This document shows positions 40,283-48,627 of a stretch of DNA of 64,000 nucleotides, in pieces. The notes under the pieces were generated by a model. That model was not told the origin of the DNA. It made no database searches and saw nothing but the letters and a program-made list of their open reading frames with translations. The position numbers and the translations under genes are program-made. The stretch spans positions 1-64,000 of the forward strand of contig JAEMGR010000016.1 in NCBI GenBank assembly GCA_016458225.1, in the 5' to 3' direction. The stretch is from Myxococcaceae bacterium JPH2 (lineage in GTDB: Bacteria > Myxococcota > Myxococcia > Myxococcales > Myxococcaceae). Positions within the stretch are counted from its first letter, which is position 1, and every line of letters begins with the position of its first letter.

Positions 40283-43200
40283 ATGGCTCGCTACGAATTC
40301 ACCGAAGGCACTTCGCAGAAGTTCTGGGAAATCACCCTCCAGGGCGCGTCGTTCACCGTGCGGTTTGGGCGGCAGGGCACGCAAGGCCAGACGCAGGAGA
40401 AGTCATTCGCGTCCGAGGACAAGGCTCGCACCGAGCACGACAAGCTCGTCGCGGAGAAGGTGAAGAAGGGGTACTCGCTGGTGGCTGGCGCGCTGGCCGC
40501 CGCCGCGGTGCCTGTCCCGGTGGAGCCCGAGCCCGAGGCTCGCGTTGCCGCGGCTTCGAAGGCGAAGAAGGCCCAGGGGGCTGAAGTGGCCTCGGCCGCC
40601 AAGGAGTCCTCGCCCGCTGCGGTGGCCCCTCCCGCCGAGGACCGTGGGCCGGTCCAGAAGTGGACCCCGGAGGAACTCCCCACCGAGCGCGTGAAGGGCG
40701 TGTACTGGACGCCCGCGCTGCGCCACATGCTGGTGCCTCGCCCCGGTGGCTTGCGCGCGGTGGTGCGTCCGGTGCCGAGCGTCGAGGTGGCGTGGGCCGC
40801 CGTGCGCCGCTCCTTCCTGGCGCAGGACATCATGGCGGTGGAGAAGTTGAAGGAGGGCAGCTCCACCGACAAGCCTCGGCAGTGGCAGTGGCGCACGTCC
40901 TACGCCGCGGCCGAGCGCGCGATGGCGGAGCGCTTCGACTCGCCGACGCCCCGCGTGGGGACCGAGGCCGAGGACATCGCCCTGGTGCGCGACCTGTTCG
41001 TCCAGTACCGCTATCCCTCCAACTGGTTCGCGGAGTCCCAGCACGAGCGCGTGGCGGACTTCCTGGTGGCCACGGTGGGCCTGGAGCAGGCCCTCCTGCG
41101 CAGCGCTCGCGCGGTCGACGACGAGCTGCCCTACACGGGCGTGGGGCTCTTCGCTCGGTTCCGTGAGTTGATCAGCCTCGCGGACGAGGCCACCTACCGC
41201 TCCCTGCGGGACACCTGCTTGCCCGTCTTCGCGACGTGCGCCGCCGCGGTTCGCCAGAAGGACGATGGCGCGGCCAATGACCTCCTGAGCGCCGCTTCGT
41301 TCTTGTTCCCCTTGGGGCCCTGGGCGGGGGCGAAGGAAGAGGCCGCCCTGAAGGCCGCCCTGGATGCCGTGGGCGAGTTCGGGGACCTCGACGTCACGCA
41401 CGCCTCTGTCCTGGCGGCGGGAGGCCTGGCGTGCCTGGAGGCGTTCCGGCGGAAGAACCGCAAGGTGAGCCACGAGTTCTGGTCGTTCGATCAGTCGCAG
41501 CGCCTCTACCTGACCTCGCTGCTGGAGCTGGAAGGCAAGGCGGCGCTGGAGGCCCTCATCAAGCTCCAGGTGGGCGACCCGTGGGAGGACGATGGCCACT
41601 ACCAGGGCCTGTACTGCTTCGTCCTGGCGCACATCGACGATGACGCCGCGATTGAGGTCCTCATCAAGCATCTCAAGCGTGAGACGGAGGAGGCCCCCTG
41701 GGCGACCGCCTCGCTCCATGTCGCCGCGGCGGTGCAGCGCGCGCGGGTGAATCGGCTCCTGGAGGCGGCGGGGGACAAGCGCGCGAAGGCGGCGGCACTG
41801 TCCATCACCAACGGTTCCCCCGTGCCCCTGACGTTCCGCGTGCGAGACGTCCACGCCCCCGTGATTGGCTCCGGCGACGACGTGCATGCGGAAGGAGTCC
41901 ACGTGGACTCGTACGTAGGAACGGTGCCGAAAGAGGCGAAGCCCTATCAGCGGCGCTCCGTGTCGTTCCGCTTCACCACCGAGCCGGCCATCGTCTGGCG
42001 GGACGAGGAGGAGCGCCTGGGGTACCTGCCCTCGGAGGAGGACGGAGGCCATGAGCAGGAATGGGACGGCAAGCCGCTGAGCAAGCTCGACCGGGCCGAG
42101 ACCGAGGCCTACGTGGCCCACCTGGAGCGCTACCAGTTGGAGGTGCCGGACTACGGCGTCGGGCTGCTCTCGCGTGAACTCGTCCTGCGCCTGGTCCAGC
42201 TCCCGTATGGCTCGGCCTCCTACAGCTACAACCGGTTGGGGACGTGGATCGCCAAGTACGGGCTGGACATGCTCCCGTGGACGCTCGACGTGGCCGCGGC
42301 CGAGTTCAACAACGCGCTCCTACCTTTCGGGCACGTGGCGCTGGTGCCGTACATCGCCGCGTGGTTCGCGGGAAAGAAGGACAAGCCGCGGGCGCGGGCG
42401 TGGCTGATGCGCCATCCGCGCATCGCCGCCGCGGGCTGTCTGTCGTTGGCGCTGGATGGCTCGGGCGCCGAGCAGGAGGCCGCCACGCGGGTCCTGCGCT
42501 ACCTGGCATCCATGGAGCAGCGCGGGACCATCCTCGAGCTGGCGGCCCAGGGCGGGGCGAAGGATGTGGCGGCCGTCACGGCGCTGCTGGACGCGGATCC
42601 GCTCGCGGCGCCCAAGGTGAAGAAGCCGGAGCTGCCCGCCTATGCCTCGCCAGCGAAGCTGCCGGCGCTGACCACGCGTGATGGACGCCGCCTGTCCGCC
42701 GCGGAGGTGGAGACGCTGCTCGTGCAGTTGGCGTTCTCGGTCTCGGATGAGCCGCACCCGGGCGTGCTCCACGCGCGCGAGGCTCTCACCGAGGCGTCGC
42801 GTGCCGCCTTCGCCTGGGCGCTGTTCGAGGCCTGGGGCAAGGCCAAGTACGACGCCAAGCAGAGCTGGTGCCTGCAGGTGGTGGGCTTCCTGGGCGATGC
42901 GGAGTGCGCGCGCAAGCTGACGGCGCTGGCTCGGGAGTGGCCCGGCGAGAACGCGAGCAAGCGCGCGGAGGCGGCGCTGGACGCGCTCTACAATCAGGGC
43001 AGCGAGACGGCGCTGGTGCTCATCAACCTGCTGGCGGAGAAGTCCCGCTTCCCTGCCTTCAAGACCGCGGCGCGGGAGCGCATCGACCTGCTCGCGCGTC
43101 GGCGTGGGCTCACCGCGGACGAGCTGGCGGATCGCCTGGTGCCCACCTTCGGTCTGGATGACGCGGGCGGCACGGTGCTGGACTTCGGGCCGAGGAAGTT

Positions 43201-44032
43201 CTCGGTCGGCTTCGACGAGGCGCTGCGGCCGCTCGTGCGCAACGAGGCGGGCGAGTTGCTGAAGGACTTGCCCAAGCCGGCCAAGTCCGACGCCGCGGCG
43301 AAGGCGAAGGATGCCGCGGCGCGCTTCACGGGCCTGAAGAAGGACGTGCGGTCCGTGGCGAGCCTCCAGGTGAAGCGCCTGGAGCGGATGCTCATGTCGC
43401 AGCGGAGCGTGGCGGCGGCGGACTTCATCGCGTTCTTCGTGAAGCACCCGCTGGTGTTCCACCTCACGCGGCGCTTGCTCTGGGCGGTGTTGGACGGCGC
43501 TCGGCGCGTGCCCTTCCGGGTGGCCGAGGACGGCACCTTCGCCACGGTGAAGGACGATGCCTTCAAGCTGCCCGCGGACGCGCGCGTGGTGGTGGCGCAC
43601 CCTGTCCATATCGAGGCCTCGCAGCAGGCGGCCTGGGGACAGGTGTTCGCGGACTACGAACTCATCGTTCCGTTCCCGCAGCTGGGTCGTCCCGTCTTCG
43701 CGGCGCAGGCCACGGAGAAGGGCGCGGTGAGCCAGCGCTTCCAGGGCGTGAAGGTGCCGACCAAGGCCCTGCGCGGGCTGGAGTCGCGGCGCTGGTCGCG
43801 GGACATCAGCGATGGCGGTGGCATCTCGACGTACTACTGCTTCGTGGATCGGCCCGGCGCGCGGCCCGTCATGGCCTGGCTGCACTTCGAGCCGGGCTTC
43901 ATCGTGGGCATGGACGCGGAGGAGGCCACGCAGACGCTGGGCGAGCTGCGGCTGGATGGCTGCGCGTTCCAGGAACTGGACCCGGTGAGCTTCTCCGAGC
44001 TGATGTTCGACATCGAGCGGCTGAAGGCCTAG
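40283..44032 (+). CDS. WGR-domain/DUF4132 protein (YehI/MolR-like)
   Basis: A 1249-residue protein. Residues 1-75 are a WGR domain (YEFTEGTSQKFWEITLQGASFTVRFGRQGTQGQ...KSF), a fold also found in PARP proteins that senses DNA ends. An Ala/Pro/Lys-rich linker (about 70-135) leads to a long alpha-helical HEAT-like region. The C-terminal about 190 residues match DUF4132 (FADYELIVPFPQLGRP, RFQGVKVPTKALRGLESRRWSRD, YYCFVDRPGARPVMAWLHFEPGFIVGMDAEE). E. coli YehF/YehI (MolR) have this layout. It is the first gene of a five-gene operon; the next gene starts 10 bp later. Confidence 0.85.
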   Translation: MARYEFTEGTSQKFWEITLQGASFTVRFGRQGTQGQTQEKSFASEDKARTEHDKLVAEKVKKGYSLVAGALAAAAVPVPVEPEPEARVAAASKAKKAQGAEVASAAKESSPAAVAPPAEDRGPVQKWTPEELPTERVKGVYWTPALRHMLVPRPGGLRAVVRPVPSVEVAWAAVRRSFLAQDIMAVEKLKEGSSTDKPRQWQWRTSYAAAERAMAERFDSPTPRVGTEAEDIALVRDLFVQYRYPSNWFAESQHERVADFLVATVGLEQALLRSARAVDDELPYTGVGLFARFRELISLADEATYRSLRDTCLPVFATCAAAVRQKDDGAANDLLSAASFLFPLGPWAGAKEEAALKAALDAVGEFGDLDVTHASVLAAGGLACLEAFRRKNRKVSHEFWSFDQSQRLYLTSLLELEGKAALEALIKLQVGDPWEDDGHYQGLYCFVLAHIDDDAAIEVLIKHLKRETEEAPWATASLHVAAAVQRARVNRLLEAAGDKRAKAAALSITNGSPVPLTFRVRDVHAPVIGSGDDVHAEGVHVDSYVGTVPKEAKPYQRRSVSFRFTTEPAIVWRDEEERLGYLPSEEDGGHEQEWDGKPLSKLDRAETEAYVAHLERYQLEVPDYGVGLLSRELVLRLVQLPYGSASYSYNRLGTWIAKYGLDMLPWTLDVAAAEFNNALLPFGHVALVPYIAAWFAGKKDKPRARAWLMRHPRIAAAGCLSLALDGSGAEQEAATRVLRYLASMEQRGTILELAAQGGAKDVAAVTALLDADPLAAPKVKKPELPAYASPAKLPALTTRDGRRLSAAEVETLLVQLAFSVSDEPHPGVLHAREALTEASRAAFAWALFEAWGKAKYDAKQSWCLQVVGFLGDAECARKLTALAREWPGENASKRAEAALDALYNQGSETALVLINLLAEKSRFPAFKTAARERIDLLARRRGLTADELADRLVPTFGLDDAGGTVLDFGPRKFSVGFDEALRPLVRNEAGELLKDLPKPAKSDAAAKAKDAAARFTGLKKDVRSVASLQVKRLERMLMSQRSVAAADFIAFFVKHPLVFHLTRRLLWAVLDGARRVPFRVAEDGTFATVKDDAFKLPADARVVVAHPVHIEASQQAAWGQVFADYELIVPFPQLGRPVFAAQATEKGAVSQRFQGVKVPTKALRGLESRRWSRDISDGGGISTYYCFVDRPGARPVMAWLHFEPGFIVGMDAEEATQTLGELRLDGCAFQELDPVSFSELMFDIERLKA

Positions 44033-44042
44033 GGCACCCGGC

Positions 44043-45158
44043 ATGACGCGCGCGCGACGAAGCGAAACGGCGAAGGCTCCGGCGCTCCAGCGCCCTCCGG
44101 CCGAGGTCCTCCACGCGGAGGAGCTGGCGCGGTTGCGCGAAGCGGACACAGGGCCACGTCCTCCGGGCTGGCAGCTGTCGCTCCAGGCCGTGCGGGCCTT
44201 CATCCTGGGCGACGCGGCCCAGGGGCTGCGGCGCAAGCTGGTGTGTCCGGCGTCGCTCGTCGAGCGCTGCATGGTGACGCTCGCCACCAACCGGGGCCTC
44301 TTGTTGGTGGGCGAGCCGGGCACGGCCAAGTCCCTGCTGTCCGAGCTGCTGGCGGCGGCCGTGTCCGGCGTCTCCACCCTGACCATTCAAGGGGGGGCGG
44401 CCACCACGGAGGACCACATCCGGTACTCGTGGAACTACGCCTTGCTGGTCAACGAGGGCCCCTCGCCGCGCGCCTTGGTGCCGGGGCCCATGTACCTGGG
44501 CATGAAGCAGGGCCAGCTCGTGCGCTTCGAGGAGATCACCCGCTGCCCGCTGGAGGTGCAGGACGCGCTCCTGTCGCTGCTCTCCGAGCGGGTGCTGGCG
44601 GTGCCGGAGCTGGAGGGCCCCGAGGGCATGCTGTTTGCTCGCGAGGGCTTCAACATCATCGCCACGGCCAACACGCGGGACCGGGGCGTCAACGAGATGT
44701 CCGCCGCGCTCAAGCGGCGCTTCAACTTCGAGACGCTCTTTCCCATCCTGGACGCGGACGCGGAGCTTCAGCTCGTGAAGGAAGAGTCCGCGCGACTGCT
44801 CGCGCGCTCGGGTGTGCCGGTGACGCCGCCGGACGAAGTGCTCGAAGTTCTGGTGCGCACCTTCCGCGAGCTGCGCACGGGCGAGGTGAAGGACGGGCAG
44901 GCGGTGGAGAAGCTCTCCACGGTGCTGTCCACGGCGGAGGCCGTGTCGGTGGCGCACGCGGTGGGCGTGCGTGGCTGGTACCTGCGCGGTGATGGGGGCA
45001 CTCCGGCGGACGTGGTGGAGTGCCTGGCGGGCACGGCCGCGAAGGACAACGCGGAGGACCTGAAGAAGATCCGCCGCTATCTGGAGCAGCGCGTGGGCCA
45101 TCGGACGGGCGCGCACTGGAAGGCGCTCTACGAAGCGCGCTTCCTCCTGCCGGGATGA
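44043..45158 (+). CDS. MoxR-type AAA+ ATPase (YehL-like)
   Basis: A 371-residue AAA+ ATPase. Walker A is GEPGTAKS (90-97); the Walker B region reads QLVRFEEITR, with Glu163 in place of the usual first Asp but catalytic Glu164 kept; sensor 1 is IIATANTRDRG; the Arg-finger region is SAALKRRFNFETLFP. The insertion AATTEDHIRYSWNYALLVNEGPSPRALVPGPMYLG (119-153) contains a substrate-facing loop longer than in classical MoxR. MoxR ATPases work with VWA proteins as chaperone-like remodellers, and the VWA partner is two genes downstream. The stop overlaps the next start (ATGA). Confidence 0.9.
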   Translation: MTRARRSETAKAPALQRPPAEVLHAEELARLREADTGPRPPGWQLSLQAVRAFILGDAAQGLRRKLVCPASLVERCMVTLATNRGLLLVGEPGTAKSLLSELLAAAVSGVSTLTIQGGAATTEDHIRYSWNYALLVNEGPSPRALVPGPMYLGMKQGQLVRFEEITRCPLEVQDALLSLLSERVLAVPELEGPEGMLFAREGFNIIATANTRDRGVNEMSAALKRRFNFETLFPILDADAELQLVKEESARLLARSGVPVTPPDEVLEVLVRTFRELRTGEVKDGQAVEKLSTVLSTAEAVSVAHAVGVRGWYLRGDGGTPADVVECLAGTAAKDNAEDLKKIRRYLEQRVGHRTGAHWKALYEARFLLPG

Positions 45159-47491
45159 CGCTCCACGTCCTCGGTATCCGGCACCACAGTCCGGGCTGTG
45201 CCCGCGTGGTGCGGCAGGTCATCCGCGAAGTTCGACCCCGGCACGTCCTCATCGAGGGACCGTCGGACATGAACGTGCGGTGGGCAGAGCTGCGGCTCGG
45301 GCATCGGCTGCCCATCGCGGTGTTCACCTACCTGCACGTGGAGGGGCGCTCCCGCGCGAGCTGGAGTCCCTTCTGCGCGGGGTCTCCCGAGTGGGTGGCG
45401 CTGGAGACCGCGGAAGAGGTGGGGGCCGAGGCGCGCTTCATCGACTTGCCCGCGTGGCACGACGTCTTCACGGGCGTGGCCAATCGCTTCGCGGATCGCC
45501 GAGGCGAAGTGGGGCGCGAGCGGACTCGGATGTGGCTGGAGGCGCTGCTGCGCCACTACCGCCTCGATGACGAGGACGCGCTCTGGGATCATCTCTTCGA
45601 GCTGCCGTGTGATGCCCAGGTCCTGCGTGAGCGCCTGCGGCAATACTTCGCGCTGCTGCGGGGCGACGCGCCCGGAGGCCCGAGGGATGGTCCGCGCGAG
45701 GACTTCATGGCCGATGCGGTGGCCTGGGCCGAAGGCGACGTCGCGCGCCGCGCGGATGGGCGAGACGGCGTGGTGGTGGTGTGCGGCGGCTTCCATGCTC
45801 CGGCGCTGGAGCAGCTTGCGCGGGGACGGGTTCGGGACGCGTTCCCGGTGGCGCCGCCTCCGCCCGCGGGGGCACGGTGGGGGAGCTTCCTGGTGCCGTA
45901 TGACTCGAAGCAGATGGATGCCTTCGCGGGATACGACGCGGGGATGCCGTCGCCGGGGTTCTATGCGCTGGTGCACACGCATGGGCCGGAGGTGGCCGCC
46001 GAGGCCTTGCTGACGCGGGTGGCTCGGCGCCTGCGGGACAAGGGCCAGCCCGTGAGCACCGCGGACCTCATCGCGGCGCGAACGCATGCGGAGGGCCTGG
46101 CTCGCTTGCGAGGACATGCGGCGCTGGCTCGCACGGATGTGTTGGATGGGCTGTCCGCGGCGCTGGTGAAAGAGGGCCTGGAGGTTCCACCGCCGTGGGC
46201 GGGGCGCGGGCCGTTGCCGCCGCGCACGGAGCCCTTGTTCGTGGAGATGGTCGCGGCGCTGGCGGGGGACGAGCGCGGAGAGCTGGATGCGCGCACGCCC
46301 CATCCGCCGCTGGTGCGGGATGTCGCGGAGGTGCTGCGCAAGTGGGGCCTGGAGCCTGGGAGCTCGGGCCGCGCGGTGAAGCTCGTGCTCACCGAGTCCG
46401 AGGACCGGGAGAAGAGCCGCGTGCTGCATCGCCTGCGCGTGCTGGGCATCCCGGGCTTCGCTCGGAGGCACGGGCCGCGCACGCCCACGGGTGTGGTCCT
46501 GGAAGAGCGCTGGGAGGTGGGGACGAATCCGGAGCAGCTCTCGGCGCTGATCCAAGCCGGAGCGCACGGCGCGACGTTGGAGTCCGCGGCGCTGGTGTTG
46601 CTGGAGGAGCGGCTGCTCCAGGCCGAGGGACGGCTGGGGGCGCTCGCGGACGCGTTGCTTCAGGCGGTGTTCGTGGGGTTGGAGGGGCTCGCGCTGGAGG
46701 TGGTCGGGCGCGCGGCGGGGACGGTTGGCAACGAGTCCTCTCTGGGTGAGCTCGGGACTGCGCTGGGGACACTGCTCGATGTGTGGCACCACGGGGCCCT
46801 GATGGGGGCGGCTCGGGCGCCGCAACTCGAGCCTTTGTTGGCGCAGGCGGTGGATCGCGGGCTGTGGTTGCTGGAGGGGGCGGGGAGTACGGCGGAGGGG
46901 CAGGTGGTCGCGGCGGTGGTGGCGCTGCGAGACGTGTTGCGAGGCGGGCCGGATCGCGCGCGAGCCCTGGCTGTTCGGGCTGACGGAGTCTGGACGCGCA
47001 AGACGCTGGACGGGGCGGCGGCGCCCGAGGTGCGGGGCGCGTGTCTGGGCGCGCTGTGGAGCCTGGGCCGCTTCGATGACAGCACGGCGGAGGCCACGGC
47101 GGTGCGCGCGATGCGGGCCTTGGCTCAGCCGGCCGCGCTGGGAGATTTCCTGGCGGGGCTCGCGGCGGTGGCCCGCGCGCAGATGCTGCAATCCCAGGCA
47201 CTGCTGGGCTCCGTTCACGACGTTGTCAAGGCGATGACGGAGGCAGACTTCCTGACGGCACTGCCCGCGCTGCGGCTGGCCTTCTCGTTCTTCCCGCCCA
47301 TGGAGCGAGCGACGTTGGCTCGCACCGTCCTCCGGCTGGAGGGCGCGGACGAAGGCGCTGCCCACACCCTGCTGTCGCTGGACCTGGAGGCCGAGCAGGT
47401 GGCGCGTGGCGTGGCGCTCGAAACGCGCGCGCGCGAGCTGGCGGCGCGATGGGGACTCCGCGACGCCGCGGACTCGGAGGTGCGCGGATGA
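45155..47491 (+). CDS. DUF5682 protein (YehM-like)
   Basis: A 778-residue cytoplasmic protein starting inside the ATPase stop codon. The N-terminus MTLHVLGIRHHSPGCARVVRQVIREVRPRHVLIEGPSD is the signature of DUF5682, reminiscent of the TraB/GumN fold in which a short beta-strand with H/E residues precedes a helix. Other conserved bits are RFIDLPAWHD (about 96-105), VVVVCGGFHAPAL (about 207-219) and YALVHTHGPEV. The C-terminal half is helical and repetitive (Ala/Leu/Gly-rich). Function is unknown even in E. coli; the conserved His/Glu residues could form a metal or catalytic site. It is coupled on both sides by ATGA. Confidence 0.85.
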   Translation: MTLHVLGIRHHSPGCARVVRQVIREVRPRHVLIEGPSDMNVRWAELRLGHRLPIAVFTYLHVEGRSRASWSPFCAGSPEWVALETAEEVGAEARFIDLPAWHDVFTGVANRFADRRGEVGRERTRMWLEALLRHYRLDDEDALWDHLFELPCDAQVLRERLRQYFALLRGDAPGGPRDGPREDFMADAVAWAEGDVARRADGRDGVVVVCGGFHAPALEQLARGRVRDAFPVAPPPPAGARWGSFLVPYDSKQMDAFAGYDAGMPSPGFYALVHTHGPEVAAEALLTRVARRLRDKGQPVSTADLIAARTHAEGLARLRGHAALARTDVLDGLSAALVKEGLEVPPPWAGRGPLPPRTEPLFVEMVAALAGDERGELDARTPHPPLVRDVAEVLRKWGLEPGSSGRAVKLVLTESEDREKSRVLHRLRVLGIPGFARRHGPRTPTGVVLEERWEVGTNPEQLSALIQAGAHGATLESAALVLLEERLLQAEGRLGALADALLQAVFVGLEGLALEVVGRAAGTVGNESSLGELGTALGTLLDVWHHGALMGAARAPQLEPLLAQAVDRGLWLLEGAGSTAEGQVVAAVVALRDVLRGGPDRARALAVRADGVWTRKTLDGAAAPEVRGACLGALWSLGRFDDSTAEATAVRAMRALAQPAALGDFLAGLAAVARAQMLQSQALLGSVHDVVKAMTEADFLTALPALRLAFSFFPPMERATLARTVLRLEGADEGAAHTLLSLDLEAEQVARGVALETRARELAARWGLRDAADSEVRG

Positions 47492-48627
47492 CGGGCGGAC
47501 TTCCACCGATTGCTCGCTGGCGGCTCATCCTGGGGGATGCCGCGGAGGATGCGCTGGGCTCGGGCTTGTCGGACGCCGCGCGCTCCATGGACAGCGCGCT
47601 GGAGTGGCTCTACGGCCGCGATGAGTCGCTGGGCGAACGAGAGATTCACCGGAGCGACACCCGCGAGGGCGGCCGAGGTGACTCGACGCTGTCGGTGCCC
47701 GATTGGGTGAACGCCGTGCACCGCCTCTTCCCTCGGGAGACCATCGAGCGATTGGAGCGCGATGCGGTGGAGCGCTTCCACATCGACGAGATGGTGACGC
47801 ATCCCGAGGTCCTCCGGCGCGCTCAGCCGAGCACCTCGCTCCTGGCCGCGGTGCTGCGCACCCGTCACTTGCTCAAGCCCGAGGTCCTGGCGCTCGCTCG
47901 CGCGCTCGTGGCCGAGGTGGTCCGCGAGCTGATGGAGACGCTGCGCACCGAGGTGCGCCAGGCCTTCGGTGGCACGAGGGATCGGCGCCGTCCTGGGACG
48001 CGGAAGGTGGCCGCGCAGCTCGACTTCAAGCGCACGCTCGCGCGCAACTTGAAGAACTGGCGCCCCGACGAGCGCAAGCTGTACCTGGACCGTCCTCGGT
48101 TCTTCTCGCGCTCGCGCCGCATGCTGGAGCCCTGGCAGGTCATCCTGCTCGTGGATCAGAGCGGGAGCATGGTGACGTCAGTCATCCACTCGGCGGTGAC
48201 GGCGGCGTGCCTGTGGGGCTTGCCGGGCGTGCGCACGCACCTGGTGGCCTTTGACACGAGCGTGGTGGACCTGACGCGAGACGTGGTGGACCCCGTGGAG
48301 TTGCTCATGAACGTGCAGCTCGGCGGAGGCACGGACATCCAGCAGGCAGTGGAGTACGCGCAGGAGCTGGTGGATGCGCCGCGCCGGGCCATCGTCGTGC
48401 TCATCTCCGACTTCTACGAGGGGACCAGCCCCGAGTGGCTGGTGCGACGGGTGCGCGCGCTGGTGGGGCAGGGGACGAAGGTGCTGGGCCTCGCGGCGCT
48501 CGATGCCGAGGCCGAGCCGGACTATGACCGGGCGCTCGCGGCGCGGTTGGTGGATGCGGGCGCCGAGGTGGCGGCGATGACGCCTGGGCAGCTCGTGGGC
48601 TGGCTGGCCGAGAAGATGGGGCGCTGA
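47488..48627 (+). CDS. VWA-domain protein (YehP-like), MoxR partner
   Basis: A 379-residue protein started within the preceding stop (ATGA, GGAGG upstream). Residues about 1-210 are helical and basic (VAAQLDFKRTLARNLKNWRPDERKLYLDRPRFFSRSRR). Residues about 215-379 are a von Willebrand A domain with a complete MIDAS: DQSGS (Asp223, Ser225, Ser227), Thr in QLGGGTDIQQAV and Asp in VLISDFYEG. It should bind Mg2+ and a protein ligand under control of the MoxR ATPase. The short TGATG overlap with the next gene implies fixed stoichiometry. Confidence 0.9.
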   Translation: MTGGLPPIARWRLILGDAAEDALGSGLSDAARSMDSALEWLYGRDESLGEREIHRSDTREGGRGDSTLSVPDWVNAVHRLFPRETIERLERDAVERFHIDEMVTHPEVLRRAQPSTSLLAAVLRTRHLLKPEVLALARALVAEVVRELMETLRTEVRQAFGGTRDRRRPGTRKVAAQLDFKRTLARNLKNWRPDERKLYLDRPRFFSRSRRMLEPWQVILLVDQSGSMVTSVIHSAVTAACLWGLPGVRTHLVAFDTSVVDLTRDVVDPVELLMNVQLGGGTDIQQAVEYAQELVDAPRRAIVVLISDFYEGTSPEWLVRRVRALVGQGTKVLGLAALDAEAEPDYDRALAARLVDAGAEVAAMTPGQLVGWLAEKMGR

